Shown here: positions 45,401-52,561 of the stretch, piece by piece
Layout of the letters: the number at the start of each line of letters is the position of its first letter
Position numbering within the stretch: the stretch's first letter is position 1
Origin: Microbacterium sp. MF43
GTDB lineage: Bacteria > Actinomycetota > Actinomycetes > Actinomycetales > Microbacteriaceae
Direction: 5' to 3'
Length of the DNA: 64,000 bases
NCBI RefSeq assembly: GCF_012847295.1
Contig: NZ_JABBDY010000001.1
Coordinates: forward strand, 682,001-746,000
The notes under the pieces: generated by a model
What the model saw: only the letters and a program-made list of their open reading frames with translations
What the model was told of the DNA's origin: nothing
The model's database searches: none
Translations under genes and position numbers: made by a program

Positions 45401-46140
45401 CCGCGAGTCGCCGGCACGCCGAGCGCATCCGGGCCGCTGTCGACGCGGCCTTCGCCGGGCGCTCCGACGTCGCCGACTTCCTCTCTCGAGAGACCGCCGA
45501 GCCGTTCGCCGTGCTCACGCTCGAGGAGTCGGTCGCCGAGAGCCGCGACCGCGTGGTGTTCTCGCTCGGCTTCGGGCTCACCCGGCACGGCCGGGTCCTC
45601 AGCGACTTCGGCGACCTGTCCACGCCCGACGGGGAACGCCTGCTGACCGTGGGCATGACCCGTGCGCGCCGGTCGATGGTGATCGTGTCGTCGATCCGCC
45701 CGTCGGCCTTCGACGACGGGCGTCTCGAGCACGGCGCTGCCACCCTCATGTCGATCCTCGGCGGTATTGCCGGCAGGGCGCGCGACGCCCGGCTCGAGGA
45801 TCTCGCCGACCCGCTCACGCGCGGCCTCGCGCGCGAGCTGCGGCGGCTCGGGCTGTCGGTCGACGTGCAGTACCGCGGACTCCTGCCGCTCGTCGCGCAG
45901 TACGCCGGCAAGGCCGTGGTGGTCGAGAGCGACCCCGAGACCATCGGGGAGTCGCTCCGCGAATCGCTGCGCCTGCGCCCGCAGATCCTGCGCCGCCTCG
46001 GCTGGCACTACGTGCGCGTGCACTCGTTCGACCTCTACAGCGACCCCGCCGGAGTGGCCCAGCGCATCGCGACGATGCTGGGCGTCCCGCCCGAGGCGCC
46101 GCGTGTCGACGCCGACACGCAGCCGTTCGATGTCGTCTGA
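42445..46140 (+). CDS. Very large helicase-like protein with eroded ATPase motifs and C-terminal REase_MTES_1575-like region
   Basis: 1231 aa from GTG 42445 (AGAAGG upstream); GTG 42421 is an alternative. The architecture is that of actinobacterial SF1-type AAA helicases fused to a Vsr-like nuclease domain. The Walker A site reads LPGTGGTQT, with Gly309 where Lys is required. The Walker B region reads VVVIADAAAL near 826, without DE. The later SF1 motifs are recognisable (LTRSYRAGGEDLAELVND; LTVGMTRARRSMVIVS). The C-terminal segment (about 1135-1215; LRPQILRRLGWHYVRVHSFD) resembles the MTES_1575 nuclease fold, but its usual acidic and lysine residues are not clear. It is probably a non-catalytic scaffold or DNA-binding relative. 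Confidence 0.78.
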   Translation: MAGANDAVSDSVVTPGDLGLAEPGVTVAHIADPERERLRLQSGELGGRSTLLHFTDSYDDSIEITKAHPGSLPQFITGRSTLLSNLFRDEVALRNARLAAERITAKNVELRTTRGLEAVHLAVGLAQWRIGSLDCSAPVLLRPLAIRRHHSDFELKLHGSIFVNPELVRAMRTHFGIELDGAGLAALAHDGGVFKPQPVIDHLRALTSWIETYVVKPRLLVSSFADVGSGMARDAADLDHPVLNALAGHPADRETLTLRREVPLPASPDERPPASDNLLLDADSEQERVLARIAAGQSLAVHTLPGTGGTQTVINAVGGLVRDGKRVLVVSARSSTLDGIRHRLAGIGLPGLAVSPRHLQRDLIRAIGRNEKAEAPKVADIDDALVRLRGVLRDYRGAVTAKHPSLDVSVLEILRALANLNARDVPPSTAARFDGRTLERLAHARGEAAAKLATAARLGEFRFGPDDSPWYGVSFATTEEARAAHALAGKLQRSDVPSLLERGYELIGQTRMRPFQTISELGSYLRLLQGIRDSLDRFSLTVFERPLGELIQAHAPRRDAPNMSGPNRRRLRRLSREYVRPGVHVPDMYEALVRIQQQRTEWQKYVEAGVTPEVPIGLADVYVAWQRVDAELAELDAVLDRTGADRLCTVPVAQLVRILAGLAADSDVFDNLKERATLRTELSALGLGQLLAELSVRHVPEDRVADELEFAWWQSALELLLRTDRAVLGANTAVVDRLERDFRLVDEAHAAASGPLLAAQLATQWRIGIVDHADEADALKRALKSGAVTASEFVRVAPRLARTLAPVWLASPYDVPEIPASPAFDVVVIADAAALCLAEAAPALRRARQVVVFGDPVTQKPTPFRVAAGVDDGREAEQPFDTTSVFERLAELLPVETLTRSYRAGGEDLAELVNDAFYGGELVSLPWAGSYLGRGSLGVDYVEGGTGTPDPITGAVESPDAEVARVVTLVVEHAVNRGSESLMVVTASRRHAERIRAAVDAAFAGRSDVADFLSRETAEPFAVLTLEESVAESRDRVVFSLGFGLTRHGRVLSDFGDLSTPDGERLLTVGMTRARRSMVIVSSIRPSAFDDGRLEHGAATLMSILGGIAGRARDARLEDLADPLTRGLARELRRLGLSVDVQYRGLLPLVAQYAGKAVVVESDPETIGESLRESLRLRPQILRRLGWHYVRVHSFDLYSDPAGVAQRIATMLGVPPEAPRVDADTQPFDVV

Positions 46141-46321
46141 TGACCGTCAGCGCATCCAGCGCGTTCCCGGGTCGCGCCGCGTCAAGCTGACCCCTGCACC
46201 CGGCACCGGTGCCGAGCCCGTTGCGGGGGACGAGATTCCGGATGCCTCGGCCGAACGGGCATCCGGGTCCTCCGGCCCGAATGACGAGCGCCTCAAGCGC
46301 GACGTCCCGCCGCACTATTGA
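46130..46321 (+). CDS. Small hydrophilic protein overlapping the helicase-like gene
   Basis: 63 aa, start ATG 46130, overlapping the end of the large helicase-like gene by 11 nt. It begins MSSDDRQRIQRVPGSRRVKL and ends NDERLKRDVPPHY. It is charged, Pro/Gly-rich and probably disordered, with no membrane segment. The strongly patterned ends (basic start, RLKRD-PPHY end) and the tight overlap argue for a real gene translated with its neighbour. No function can be assigned. Confidence 0.6.
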   Translation: MSSDDRQRIQRVPGSRRVKLTPAPGTGAEPVAGDEIPDASAERASGSSGPNDERLKRDVPPHY

Positions 46322-46349
46322 CGCGAGTCGGGTCGATGCCGCGCAGCGC

Positions 46350-46766
46350 TCAGGCGCGCGGGCGCTCGGTGGCGAGCAGGTCGCGGATCTGAACGAGCAG
46401 CTCCTGCTCCGTGGGGAGGTCGGACGCCTCCTCCTCCGCGATGCCGGCCCGCGCCGCCGCGCGCTCCTTGAAGCGGTTCATCGGATAGACGAACACGAAG
46501 TACACCACGACGGCGACCGCGAGGAAGTTGATGATCGCGCCGAGGATCGACCCGAACGCGAAGAACACTTCGTCTCCATTGAGGTTCTCCACGGTCCAGC
46601 CGACCTTGTCGAGGCTGCTGGCGTTGAAGACCAGCGCGATGAGCGGGTTGATGAGCCCGGCGACGATCGCGTTGACGATCAGGGTGAACGCCGCGCCGAT
46701 GACGACGGCGACGGCCAGGTCGATGACGTTTCCCCGCAGGATGAACTCCTTGAAGCCTTTGATCAT
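46350..46766 (-). CDS. mscL: Large-conductance mechanosensitive channel MscL
   Basis: 138 aa. The N-terminal amphipathic helix and first membrane segment read MIKGFKEFILRGNVIDLAVA, the hallmark of MscL. The second segment is near residues 70-95 (LGAIINFLAVAVVVYFVFVY), followed by a cytoplasmic helical tail. It opens under membrane tension to release solutes during osmotic downshock. Confidence 0.97.
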   Translation of the reverse strand: MIKGFKEFILRGNVIDLAVAVVIGAAFTLIVNAIVAGLINPLIALVFNASSLDKVGWTVENLNGDEVFFAFGSILGAIINFLAVAVVVYFVFVYPMNRFKERAAARAGIAEEEASDLPTEQELLVQIRDLLATERPRA

Positions 46767-46799
46767 GTGATGCTCCTCACTGTCGCCGGCTTCCGCCGG

Positions 46800-47081
46800 T
46801 CACGTCCCGGTCGAGGCAGGGGAAGACTTCGCCTCGGACTTCGATGATGTCGAAGATGACGAGGAGCCGCCAGCCGAGGCATCCGTCGACCCGCTCGAGC
46901 TCGACGCGCGCGAGTCGGTGCGATAGAAGCCGGAGCCGTTGAACGTCACGCCGATCGAGCCGTACTCCTTGCGCAGCGGTCCGCCGCACTCGGGGCATTC
47001 GGTGAGGGTGGGATCGGCGAAGGACTGCACGGCGTCGAAGCGGTGGCCGCACTGCTTGCAGGCATAGGCGTAGGTGGGCAT
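46800..47081 (-). CDS. FmdB-type zinc-ribbon protein
   Basis: 93 aa. The N-terminal regulatory domain has two CxxC pairs, YACKQCGHRF and CPECGGPL, and the conserved start MPTYAYAC. The C-terminal 30 residues are Ser/Lys-rich. The family (FmdB regulatory domain) is widespread and poorly understood. It shares the strand with the 5-formyl-THF cyclo-ligase gene, 15 nt upstream. Confidence 0.9.
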   Translation of the reverse strand: MPTYAYACKQCGHRFDAVQSFADPTLTECPECGGPLRKEYGSIGVTFNGSGFYRTDSRASSSSGSTDASAGGSSSSSTSSKSEAKSSPASTGT

Positions 47082-47096
47082 GTCTCTCTCGGACGG

Positions 47097-47693
47097 TCAG
47101 CGCCGGACGGGCGCGAGGACAAGGGTCTGCGTGGGCGTCACGACACCGGTGACGGGCTGGTCGTGGAGGTCGCTGGGGACCTCGTCGACGATCTCGGAAT
47201 CGAACACCACCGCATATACGGGAGGGCAGCCCTGCATCGAGCCGATCGTCTTGTCGTAGTAGCCGCGCCCCCAGCCGAGGCGCATGCCGTGGCGGTCGAC
47301 CGCCGCGGCCGGGATCACGAGCAGGTCGACGTCGTTGACGGCGATGGGGCCGACCAGCTCGCCGACGGGCTCGGGAAGCCCGAACATCCCCTCGGCGATG
47401 TCGAGGTCGCGCGTGGCGACCGACCAGTCCAGCAGGCCGTCCGTGCGGGTGACGGGAAGCAGGACACGGATGCCCCGCTCCACCGCGCCGGCGACGAACT
47501 CCCGCGTTCCCGGCTCGGTGGTCGTCGACAGGAAGCACGACATCGACGTCACGCCGAGCTTCGCCACGAGCGCGTCGAGCTGTGCGCGGACGCCCTCGGC
47601 GGCCGCTTCGCGCGCCCGCGGGGTGATCAGCTGACGCCGTTCCCGCAGTTCGGCGCGGAGCGCTCGCTTCGCATCGGCGATCGCATCGGACAT
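47097..47693 (-). CDS. 5-formyltetrahydrofolate cyclo-ligase
   Basis: 198 aa. It converts 5-formyl-THF and ATP to 5,10-methenyl-THF, returning folate to one-carbon metabolism. The ATP/substrate motif LGWGRGYYDKTI is near residue 140, and the N-terminal basic region is RALRAELRERRQ. The ATG at 47691-47693 gives the usual length. It lies upstream of the FmdB gene and divergent from galU. Confidence 0.95.
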   Translation of the reverse strand: MSDAIADAKRALRAELRERRQLITPRAREAAAEGVRAQLDALVAKLGVTSMSCFLSTTTEPGTREFVAGAVERGIRVLLPVTRTDGLLDWSVATRDLDIAEGMFGLPEPVGELVGPIAVNDVDLLVIPAAAVDRHGMRLGWGRGYYDKTIGSMQGCPPVYAVVFDSEIVDEVPSDLHDQPVTGVVTPTQTLVLAPVRR

Positions 47694-47795
47694 GCCTTCG
47701 ATTCTAGGTGCCGCCCGGGCCGGCTCGCCGCGCGACGGCGCAGTGCTCCGCCCGGGCCGCTGTCAAGATGGCCGGTACGGGAAACATGGTGACCC

Positions 47796-47801
47796 TAGAA
47801 T
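47796..47801 (+). promoter_or_regulatory. -10 box of galU, leaderless spacing
   Basis: TAGAAT at 47796-47801 ends 7 nt before the ATG at 47809. This spacing places the transcript start on or next to the start codon. No ribosome binding site is present. Confidence 0.65.
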
Positions 47802-47808
47802 GCAGGGC

Positions 47809-48696
47809 ATGCCCCATACCCCCATCAAGGCTGTCATTCCCGCCGCCGGTCTCGGCACGCGCTTCCTCCCCGCGACGAAGGCGATGCCCAAGGAGATGCT
47901 CCCGGTCGTCGACAAGCCGGCGATCCAGTACGTCGTCGAAGAGGCCGCGCAGGCCGGCATCGACGACATCCTCGTGATCATCGGGCGCAACAAGAATGCG
48001 ATCTCGAACCACTTCGACTCGGTGCCCGAGCTCGAGGAGAAGCTGAAGGACAAGGGCGACGACGACCGCCTGCGGCGTGTGGTCGCCTCGAGCGACCTCG
48101 CCGACATCCACTTCGTGCGCCAGGGCGAGCCGAAGGGCCTCGGTCACGCGGTCCTGCGGGCCAAGGCGCACGTGGGCGACGCCTCCTTCGCCGTCATGCT
48201 CGGCGACGACCTCATCGACGAGCGCGACCCGCTGCTGACGACCATGATCGACGAGCACCGGCGCACGGGCGCCACCGTGATCGCCCTCATGGAGGTCGAC
48301 CCGGCGCACATCCACATGTACGGCGCTGCTGCCGTCGAGGAGACCGGCACCGAGGGGATCGTCAAGGTCACGGGACTTGTCGAGAAGCCGAAGCGCGAGG
48401 ACGCGCCGTCGAACCTCGCCGTGATCGGACGATACGTCCTCAGCCCGAACGTCTTCGAGATCCTCGAGCGCACCGAGCCGGGAAAGGGCGGCGAGATCCA
48501 GCTGACGGACGCGCTGCAGGAGCTTGCGGCCGACACCGAGGGTCCCGGCGTGTACGGCGTCGTTTTCCGGGGTCGCCGCTACGACACCGGCGATAGGCTG
48601 GACTACATCAAGGCCATCGTTCAGCTCGCCTCCGATCGCGACGACCTCGGTCCCGAGCTGCGACCCTGGCTGCAGGAGTTCGCGGCCGGCCTCTGA
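47809..48696 (+). CDS. galU: UTP-glucose-1-phosphate uridylyltransferase
   Basis: 295 aa. It makes UDP-glucose for cell-surface polymers. The nucleotide motif AAGLGTRFLPATKAMPKEML and the sugar-site VEKPKREDAPSNLAVIGRYV are complete. ATG 47809 is preferred because it fits a leaderless mRNA; ATG 47800 in the same frame overlaps the -10 box. Confidence 0.96.
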   Translation: MPHTPIKAVIPAAGLGTRFLPATKAMPKEMLPVVDKPAIQYVVEEAAQAGIDDILVIIGRNKNAISNHFDSVPELEEKLKDKGDDDRLRRVVASSDLADIHFVRQGEPKGLGHAVLRAKAHVGDASFAVMLGDDLIDERDPLLTTMIDEHRRTGATVIALMEVDPAHIHMYGAAAVEETGTEGIVKVTGLVEKPKREDAPSNLAVIGRYVLSPNVFEILERTEPGKGGEIQLTDALQELAADTEGPGVYGVVFRGRRYDTGDRLDYIKAIVQLASDRDDLGPELRPWLQEFAAGL

Positions 48697-48724
48697 CCCG
48701 CCGCCACCGACGGAGGGGGTCGAC

Positions 48725-49354
48725 GTGGACCTGACGGCTCCCCGCAGGCACGGAGCGGTGTCGATCCGCCTCGTGCGCCAGCGCGACGCGCGAGTGCTGC
48801 AGAACGAGCTGCTGTCCAACCGCGACTGGCTGCGGCCCTGGGAGGCCACGAGCCCCGACGGGCCGGTCTCGTTCGACATGCGCCTCGGCGTGCGGCGCCT
48901 GCTGCAGCAATACCGCGACGGCAGCGGTGTTCCCTTCGTCATGGAGCACGACGGCGTCGTCGCCGGGCAGCTCAACGTGTGGGGGATCGCGCGCGGCTCC
49001 CTCGCCTCGGCGACGATCGGCTACTGGGTCAGCAAGCGGTTCGCCGGTCGCGGCATCACGCCGACGTCGGTGGCCCTCGCCACCGACGTGTGCTTCACCG
49101 AGCTGCGCCTGCACCGCATGGAGATCTGCATCCGTCCCGAGAACCGAGCGAGCCTGCGGGTCGTCGAGAAGCTCGGCTTCCGGTACGAGGGACTGCGTCG
49201 CCGCTACATCCACATCGACGGCGACTGGCGCGACCACTACGCCTTCGCACTCGTCCGCGAAGACGTGCCCGAGGGGGTCCTCCAGCGCTGGATAGACGGC
49301 CGGGCTCCCGCCGACGCCGCGACGGTTCCTCCCAGCGACCGGTTGCACGCTTAG
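48725..49354 (+). CDS. GNAT N-acetyltransferase, RimJ/RimL type
   Basis: 209 aa from GTG 48725 after GGAGGGGG. The acetyl-CoA site is in GYWVSKRFAGRGITPTSVAL (the RGxG pyrophosphate loop is FAGRGIT), followed by LHRMEICIRPENRASLRVVE, typical of RimJ/RimL enzymes that acetylate protein N-termini. It follows galU by 28 nt and may be co-transcribed. The target is not predictable. Confidence 0.9.
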   Translation: MDLTAPRRHGAVSIRLVRQRDARVLQNELLSNRDWLRPWEATSPDGPVSFDMRLGVRRLLQQYRDGSGVPFVMEHDGVVAGQLNVWGIARGSLASATIGYWVSKRFAGRGITPTSVALATDVCFTELRLHRMEICIRPENRASLRVVEKLGFRYEGLRRRYIHIDGDWRDHYAFALVREDVPEGVLQRWIDGRAPADAATVPPSDRLHA

Positions 49355-49410
49355 AGCGACACGCGACCGGATGCCGCCGCCGGGGCATCCGCTCACTTAC
49401 CGTTGTCGAC

Positions 49411-50403
49411 ATGGACGGGCAGGTGCTGGGCGGGGGCGTCATCATGCTCGTCGCCGTGCTCCTGTGGCTGGTCTATCTTCTTCCCACGTGGCACAGCCGG
49501 CGGCAGTTCGATGCCGCCGAGCGCAATGCGGTGCGGCTCAACCAGGCACTCCGGGTGCTGGCCGAGACGAGCGAGACGCCCGCCGAAGTGCGGCTCGAGC
49601 TGAATGCCCGCACCGCGATGGCGCAGCAGCGACTCGCGCGGCAGGCGCTCGCCGAGCGGGAGGCGGCGGCGCTCGTGCACGCGAAGGTGGAGCTCGAGCG
49701 CGCCCGCGCCGATCGCGCCGCCGGTGAGGCCGTCGCGCGCGTCGAGCTGGAACGCGCCCGGGGGGAACGTGCCGCTGCCGAAGCGGCCGCGCGGGCCGAG
49801 ATCGAGGCTGCGCACGACGCGGCTCGCGTGCAGGTGCGCGCCGCGCGATCGACGCCGGCCGCGCGCCGGGCACGCGTGCGCCGCGGGTTCCGGCTCGTGG
49901 CTCTGGTGCTCGGGCTGGCCGGTCTCGCGCTGGCCGGCTGGGGTGCGTTCACCGTCGTGACGACGGGCGCGCAGACCTGGCTCTGGTCCGGGGTGACGGT
50001 GGTGGCGGCATCCGCCCTCGTGCTTCACCGGCTGTCTCGCGTGGCGAGTCGGGCCTCGGCGCGGGTTGCCGAGCCGGTCGTGCGCGCCGACGTCAGCCTG
50101 CAGGACGTCGAGCTCGAACAGACGACGCGGCAGTGGGCGCCGCGCGAGCTGCCTCGCCCGCTCACGGCCTCGGCGGGGTCGCGCGCGGCCGCGGTGCTCG
50201 AGGCCGAAGCGGCCCGCGAGGCGCTGCGCCAGGCGGCCCGCGAGGAGTCGATGCGCGAACGCGCCGAGGCGCAGCGTCCCCCGTCGATCGACGTCGCGCG
50301 TGCCGCCCGCGCCGCGGACTTCTCGCGCATGGGCTACGTCGACGACGCCGAGATCGAGGCCCACGTCCGCGACCTGCTCACACGCCGCGCCGCCGGAGCC
50401 TGA
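49411..50403 (+). CDS. Membrane protein with long coiled coil, unknown function
   Basis: 330 aa. One N-terminal membrane segment (GGGVIMLVAVLLWLVYLLPT) precedes an Ala/Glu/Arg-rich coiled coil of about 120 residues. Two further segments lie near 165-215 (LVALVLGLAGLALAGWGAFT and the next), then a hydrophilic tail ends GYVDDAEIEAHVRDLL. Similar proteins are common in Microbacteriaceae, but I know of no assigned role; the shape would suit cell-envelope or division scaffolding. A TACCGT box at 49399-49404, 6 nt before the ATG, suggests a leaderless mRNA. Confidence 0.78.
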   Translation: MDGQVLGGGVIMLVAVLLWLVYLLPTWHSRRQFDAAERNAVRLNQALRVLAETSETPAEVRLELNARTAMAQQRLARQALAEREAAALVHAKVELERARADRAAGEAVARVELERARGERAAAEAAARAEIEAAHDAARVQVRAARSTPAARRARVRRGFRLVALVLGLAGLALAGWGAFTVVTTGAQTWLWSGVTVVAASALVLHRLSRVASRASARVAEPVVRADVSLQDVELEQTTRQWAPRELPRPLTASAGSRAAAVLEAEAAREALRQAAREESMRERAEAQRPPSIDVARAARAADFSRMGYVDDAEIEAHVRDLLTRRAAGA

Positions 50404-50445
50404 GCGCCCCACGTCGCGCGGCGGTGCGTCGGTCTTCACGAAGTT

Positions 50446-50508
50446 CGCAGAATCGCGCGAACGTCGCAGAATCCCGACGAACGGCTGCGACGGGGGCGCG
50501 ATTCTGCG
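50446..50508. repeat. Inverted repeat element, copy 1, beside the amidohydrolase gene
   Basis: CGCAGAATCGCGC (50446-50458) and its exact complement GCGCGATTCTGCG (50496-50508), with another GTCGCAGAATCCC between. The same CGCAGAATC/GATTCTGCG words recur at 51798-51865 on the other side of the amidohydrolase gene. Confidence 0.85.
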
Positions 50509-50539
50509 AGGACGCAGCTGCAGCGACGGATGCCCCGGC

Positions 50540-51742
50540 TCACGCCCGGTGCAGCACCCGGCCGCCTCCCAGCACGAGCTCGCGCGGAGGAGTCCGCACG
50601 AGGGCGTCCATCGCGTTCTCGGCGTCGAGGAGCATCAGGTCGGCGCGGTCACCCGCCGCGAGGCTGATGCGACCGGCGCCGGCGAACGGTCCGCCGTCGG
50701 TCGTCGCGATCTCGACGACCCGGCGAAGATCGTCGTCTCGCACCAGGCTCGACGAGCGTGCGTACTGCCACGCGATGCCGAGCAGATCGCCGGTGCCGTA
50801 CGGGCTCCACAGGTCGCGGATGCCGTCGGTGCCGAACCCGAAGCGCACGCCGGCGGCGTCGAGCTCGTGGAGCGGGAGCTGGGGCAGTCGCAGCGGCGCG
50901 ACGGTGGTGAGGGTGATGTCGAGCTCCGACATCGCGCGCAGCAGATCGCGACGGCGGGATGCCTCGACCTGCGCCAGCGCGAAGCCGTGAGCGATGTTCA
51001 CCCGGCCGGTGAGCCCGAGGGCCTGGGTGCGGTCGATGATGAGGTCGAACTGGAACGCGCCGAGCTCCGCGGGATCGTGCAGGTGGATGTCGATCCCGGC
51101 GCCCGTCTCGTCGGCGACGGCGAAGATGGCGTCGAGCTGCCCGACCGGGTCACGGTCGATGCTCGCGGGGTCGAGTCCGCCGACATATTCGGCACCGGCC
51201 TCCGCCGCCTGGCGCAGCAGGTCGAGCACCCCGGGACGGCGCAGCACCCCGTCCTGCGGGAACGCGACGATCTCGGCCCTCAGGGCGCCGCCGTACTCGG
51301 CGACCGCCTCGCGGACCACGTCGATGCCGCGGAGCCCCACTCCGAGGTCGACGTCGACGTGCGTGCGGATCGCGGTGGTGCCGAAGCGCACGAACTCGGC
51401 CAGGACGCGCCGAGTGATGTCGAGGCCGGGGATGCCGAGCTCGTCGCGGCGCGCGCGCTCGTGCCGGATGCGTCCGTCGGTGCCGCCTTCGCCGCCGTAC
51501 GACTGCCAGGGGTGTCCGATCCATGACTTGTCGACGTGGGCGTGCGCGTTGACCAGTCCGGGAAGGGCGAGAAGGCCGCGGCCGTCGATCTCGCCATGCT
51601 CGAACGGTCGGTCGCTCGCGGGCGGGGTGCCGGAGATGCGACCCTCCTCGTCGAGGACGATGTCGTGCGTGGTGAGTGAGTCCTCGTTCACGCCCAGACG
51701 GACATTGCGGACGGCGGACACTCGCTCGAGAGAGGACGGCAT
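50540..51742 (-). CDS. Amidohydrolase, cytosine deaminase-like
   Basis: 400 aa metal-dependent hydrolase of the amidohydrolase superfamily. The metal ligands are NAHAHVDKS near residue 70, DIHLHD near 230, AHGFAL near 265 and FGTDGIRD near 315, the cytosine-deaminase pattern (HxH, H, H, D). Substrates of this subgroup are cytosine, isoguanine, N-carbamoyl compounds or creatinine-like rings; which one applies is not visible. The ATG at 51740-51742 follows a GAGAGGA motif. Inverted-repeat elements with shared arm sequence flank the gene on both sides. Confidence 0.85.
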   Translation of the reverse strand: MPSSLERVSAVRNVRLGVNEDSLTTHDIVLDEEGRISGTPPASDRPFEHGEIDGRGLLALPGLVNAHAHVDKSWIGHPWQSYGGEGGTDGRIRHERARRDELGIPGLDITRRVLAEFVRFGTTAIRTHVDVDLGVGLRGIDVVREAVAEYGGALRAEIVAFPQDGVLRRPGVLDLLRQAAEAGAEYVGGLDPASIDRDPVGQLDAIFAVADETGAGIDIHLHDPAELGAFQFDLIIDRTQALGLTGRVNIAHGFALAQVEASRRRDLLRAMSELDITLTTVAPLRLPQLPLHELDAAGVRFGFGTDGIRDLWSPYGTGDLLGIAWQYARSSSLVRDDDLRRVVEIATTDGGPFAGAGRISLAAGDRADLMLLDAENAMDALVRTPPRELVLGGGRVLHRA

Positions 51743-51797
51743 GCCCCTATCCTCTCCCGGCCGGGCAGTCGGCTCGGGTGGGGCGGTGCACGTGCTT

Positions 51798-51865
51798 CGC
51801 AGAATCGACGCCGCGTCGCAGCATCCGGCCGAGATTCTGCGAGATTCGCGCAATTCTGCGAGGTT
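51798..51865. repeat. Inverted repeat element, copy 2, on the other side of the amidohydrolase gene
   Basis: CGCAGAATC (51798-51806) with GATTCTGCG (51833-51841), GTCGCAGCATCC between, and a further ATTCTGCGAGG near 51854-51864. It shares arm and inner sequence with copy 1 at 50446-50508. Confidence 0.8.
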
Positions 51866-51960
51866 CGTGCTGGCGAGTGGGCGGGGAGGCCGGTTCGCGG
51901 GGATGGTGGGGGACGTGCGCGGGAGCCCCCGGGGAGCGTGATAATCTAGCGGAGGTTCAC

Positions 51961-52033
51961 GGGCCTGTGGCGCAGTTGGTAGCGCGCTTCGTTCGCAATG
52001 AAGAGGTCAGGGGTTCGAATCCCCTCAGGTCCA
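51961..52033 (+). tRNA. tRNA-Ala (anticodon CGC)
   Basis: Complete cloverleaf: acceptor GGGCCTG with CAGGTCC, D-arm GGCGCAGTTGGTAGCGC, anticodon loop TTCGCAA (CGC at 34-36), T-arm AGGGGTTCGAATCCCCT. The 3' CCA is not encoded. A TAATCT -10 box lies at 51942-51947. Confidence 0.97.
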
Positions 52034-52039
52034 CCGATC

Positions 52040-52070
52040 CACGAAGCCCCCGCGTGCCGGGGGCTTCGTG
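52040..52070 (+). terminator. Terminator after tRNA-Ala
   Basis: CACGAAGCCCCCG (52040-52052), loop CGTGC, CGGGGGCTTCGTG (52058-52070), a perfect 13-bp stem starting 6 nt after the tRNA. No T-run. Confidence 0.8.
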
Positions 52071-52147
52071 CATGTGTGCGTGATGCCTTCCGCGCGCTCG
52101 TCTGTCCGTGACCGACGTTCGCGCTCGCGGCGTCGAGCGCGTGCGCC

Positions 52148-52375
52148 TCACGGGCAGACGCGCACCTGGCGCCCTTCGAAGGCGATGACATCTCCGAGCT
52201 GCAGCTGGCGCCCGCGCCGGCGATCCACCTCGCCGTTCACGGTGACGTAGCCGTCGAGGATCGCCTCCTTGACGTCGCCGCCGGAGTCGAGGAGCCCGGC
52301 GAACTTCACGAACTGACCGAGCCGGATGGTGTCGCCGCCGATCGGCACGTCTTCGATCGCAGCCCGGCTCATCAT
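52148..52375 (-). CDS. S4-domain RNA-binding protein
   Basis: 75 aa, almost entirely an S4 domain (IRLGQFVKFAGLLDSGGDVK, then VTVNGEVDRRRGRQLQLGDV). YaaA/YlmH-type small S4 proteins bind rRNA or tRNA and take part in ribosome quality control or assembly. The start is ATG 52373-52375; a second ATG follows at once. Confidence 0.92.
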   Translation of the reverse strand: MMSRAAIEDVPIGGDTIRLGQFVKFAGLLDSGGDVKEAILDGYVTVNGEVDRRRGRQLQLGDVIAFEGRQVRVCP

Positions 52376-52424
52376 CCTCGAATGCTAGCCGACCGGTCGG
52401 CGTCACCCTCCCCTCGTCGCCCGG

Positions 52425-52538
52425 TCAGCACTCCTCGGCGCAGATCGCCGGCCATCCGTTCCGCACGGGCACCGTGTGGCGTCCGGCCGCAGCGAAGGAC
52501 AGGAACCGGTGCCGTCGCGGCCACGGGCGCGCAGTCAC
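52425..52538 (-). CDS. Possible 37-codon ORF after hemL
   Basis: From GTG 52538 to TGA 52425, starting 23 nt after the hemL stop. The peptide (MTARPWPRRHRFLSFAAAG, then a tail ending PAICAEEC) is basic with two C-terminal cysteines. Ribosome binding site is weak. It may be a real tail gene of the heme operon or chance. I see nothing else in 52376-52561. Confidence 0.25.
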   Translation of the reverse strand: MTARPWPRRHRFLSFAAAGRHTVPVRNGWPAICAEEC

Positions 52539-52561
52539 CCAGAGCGCGCCCTCGGGAGGGG

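Noticed and set aside
42445-46321. Restriction-modification or phage-defence island around the helicase-nuclease-like gene
   Set aside because: No methylase, specificity subunit, other defence gene or mobile element lies nearby; flanks are ordinary housekeeping genes.
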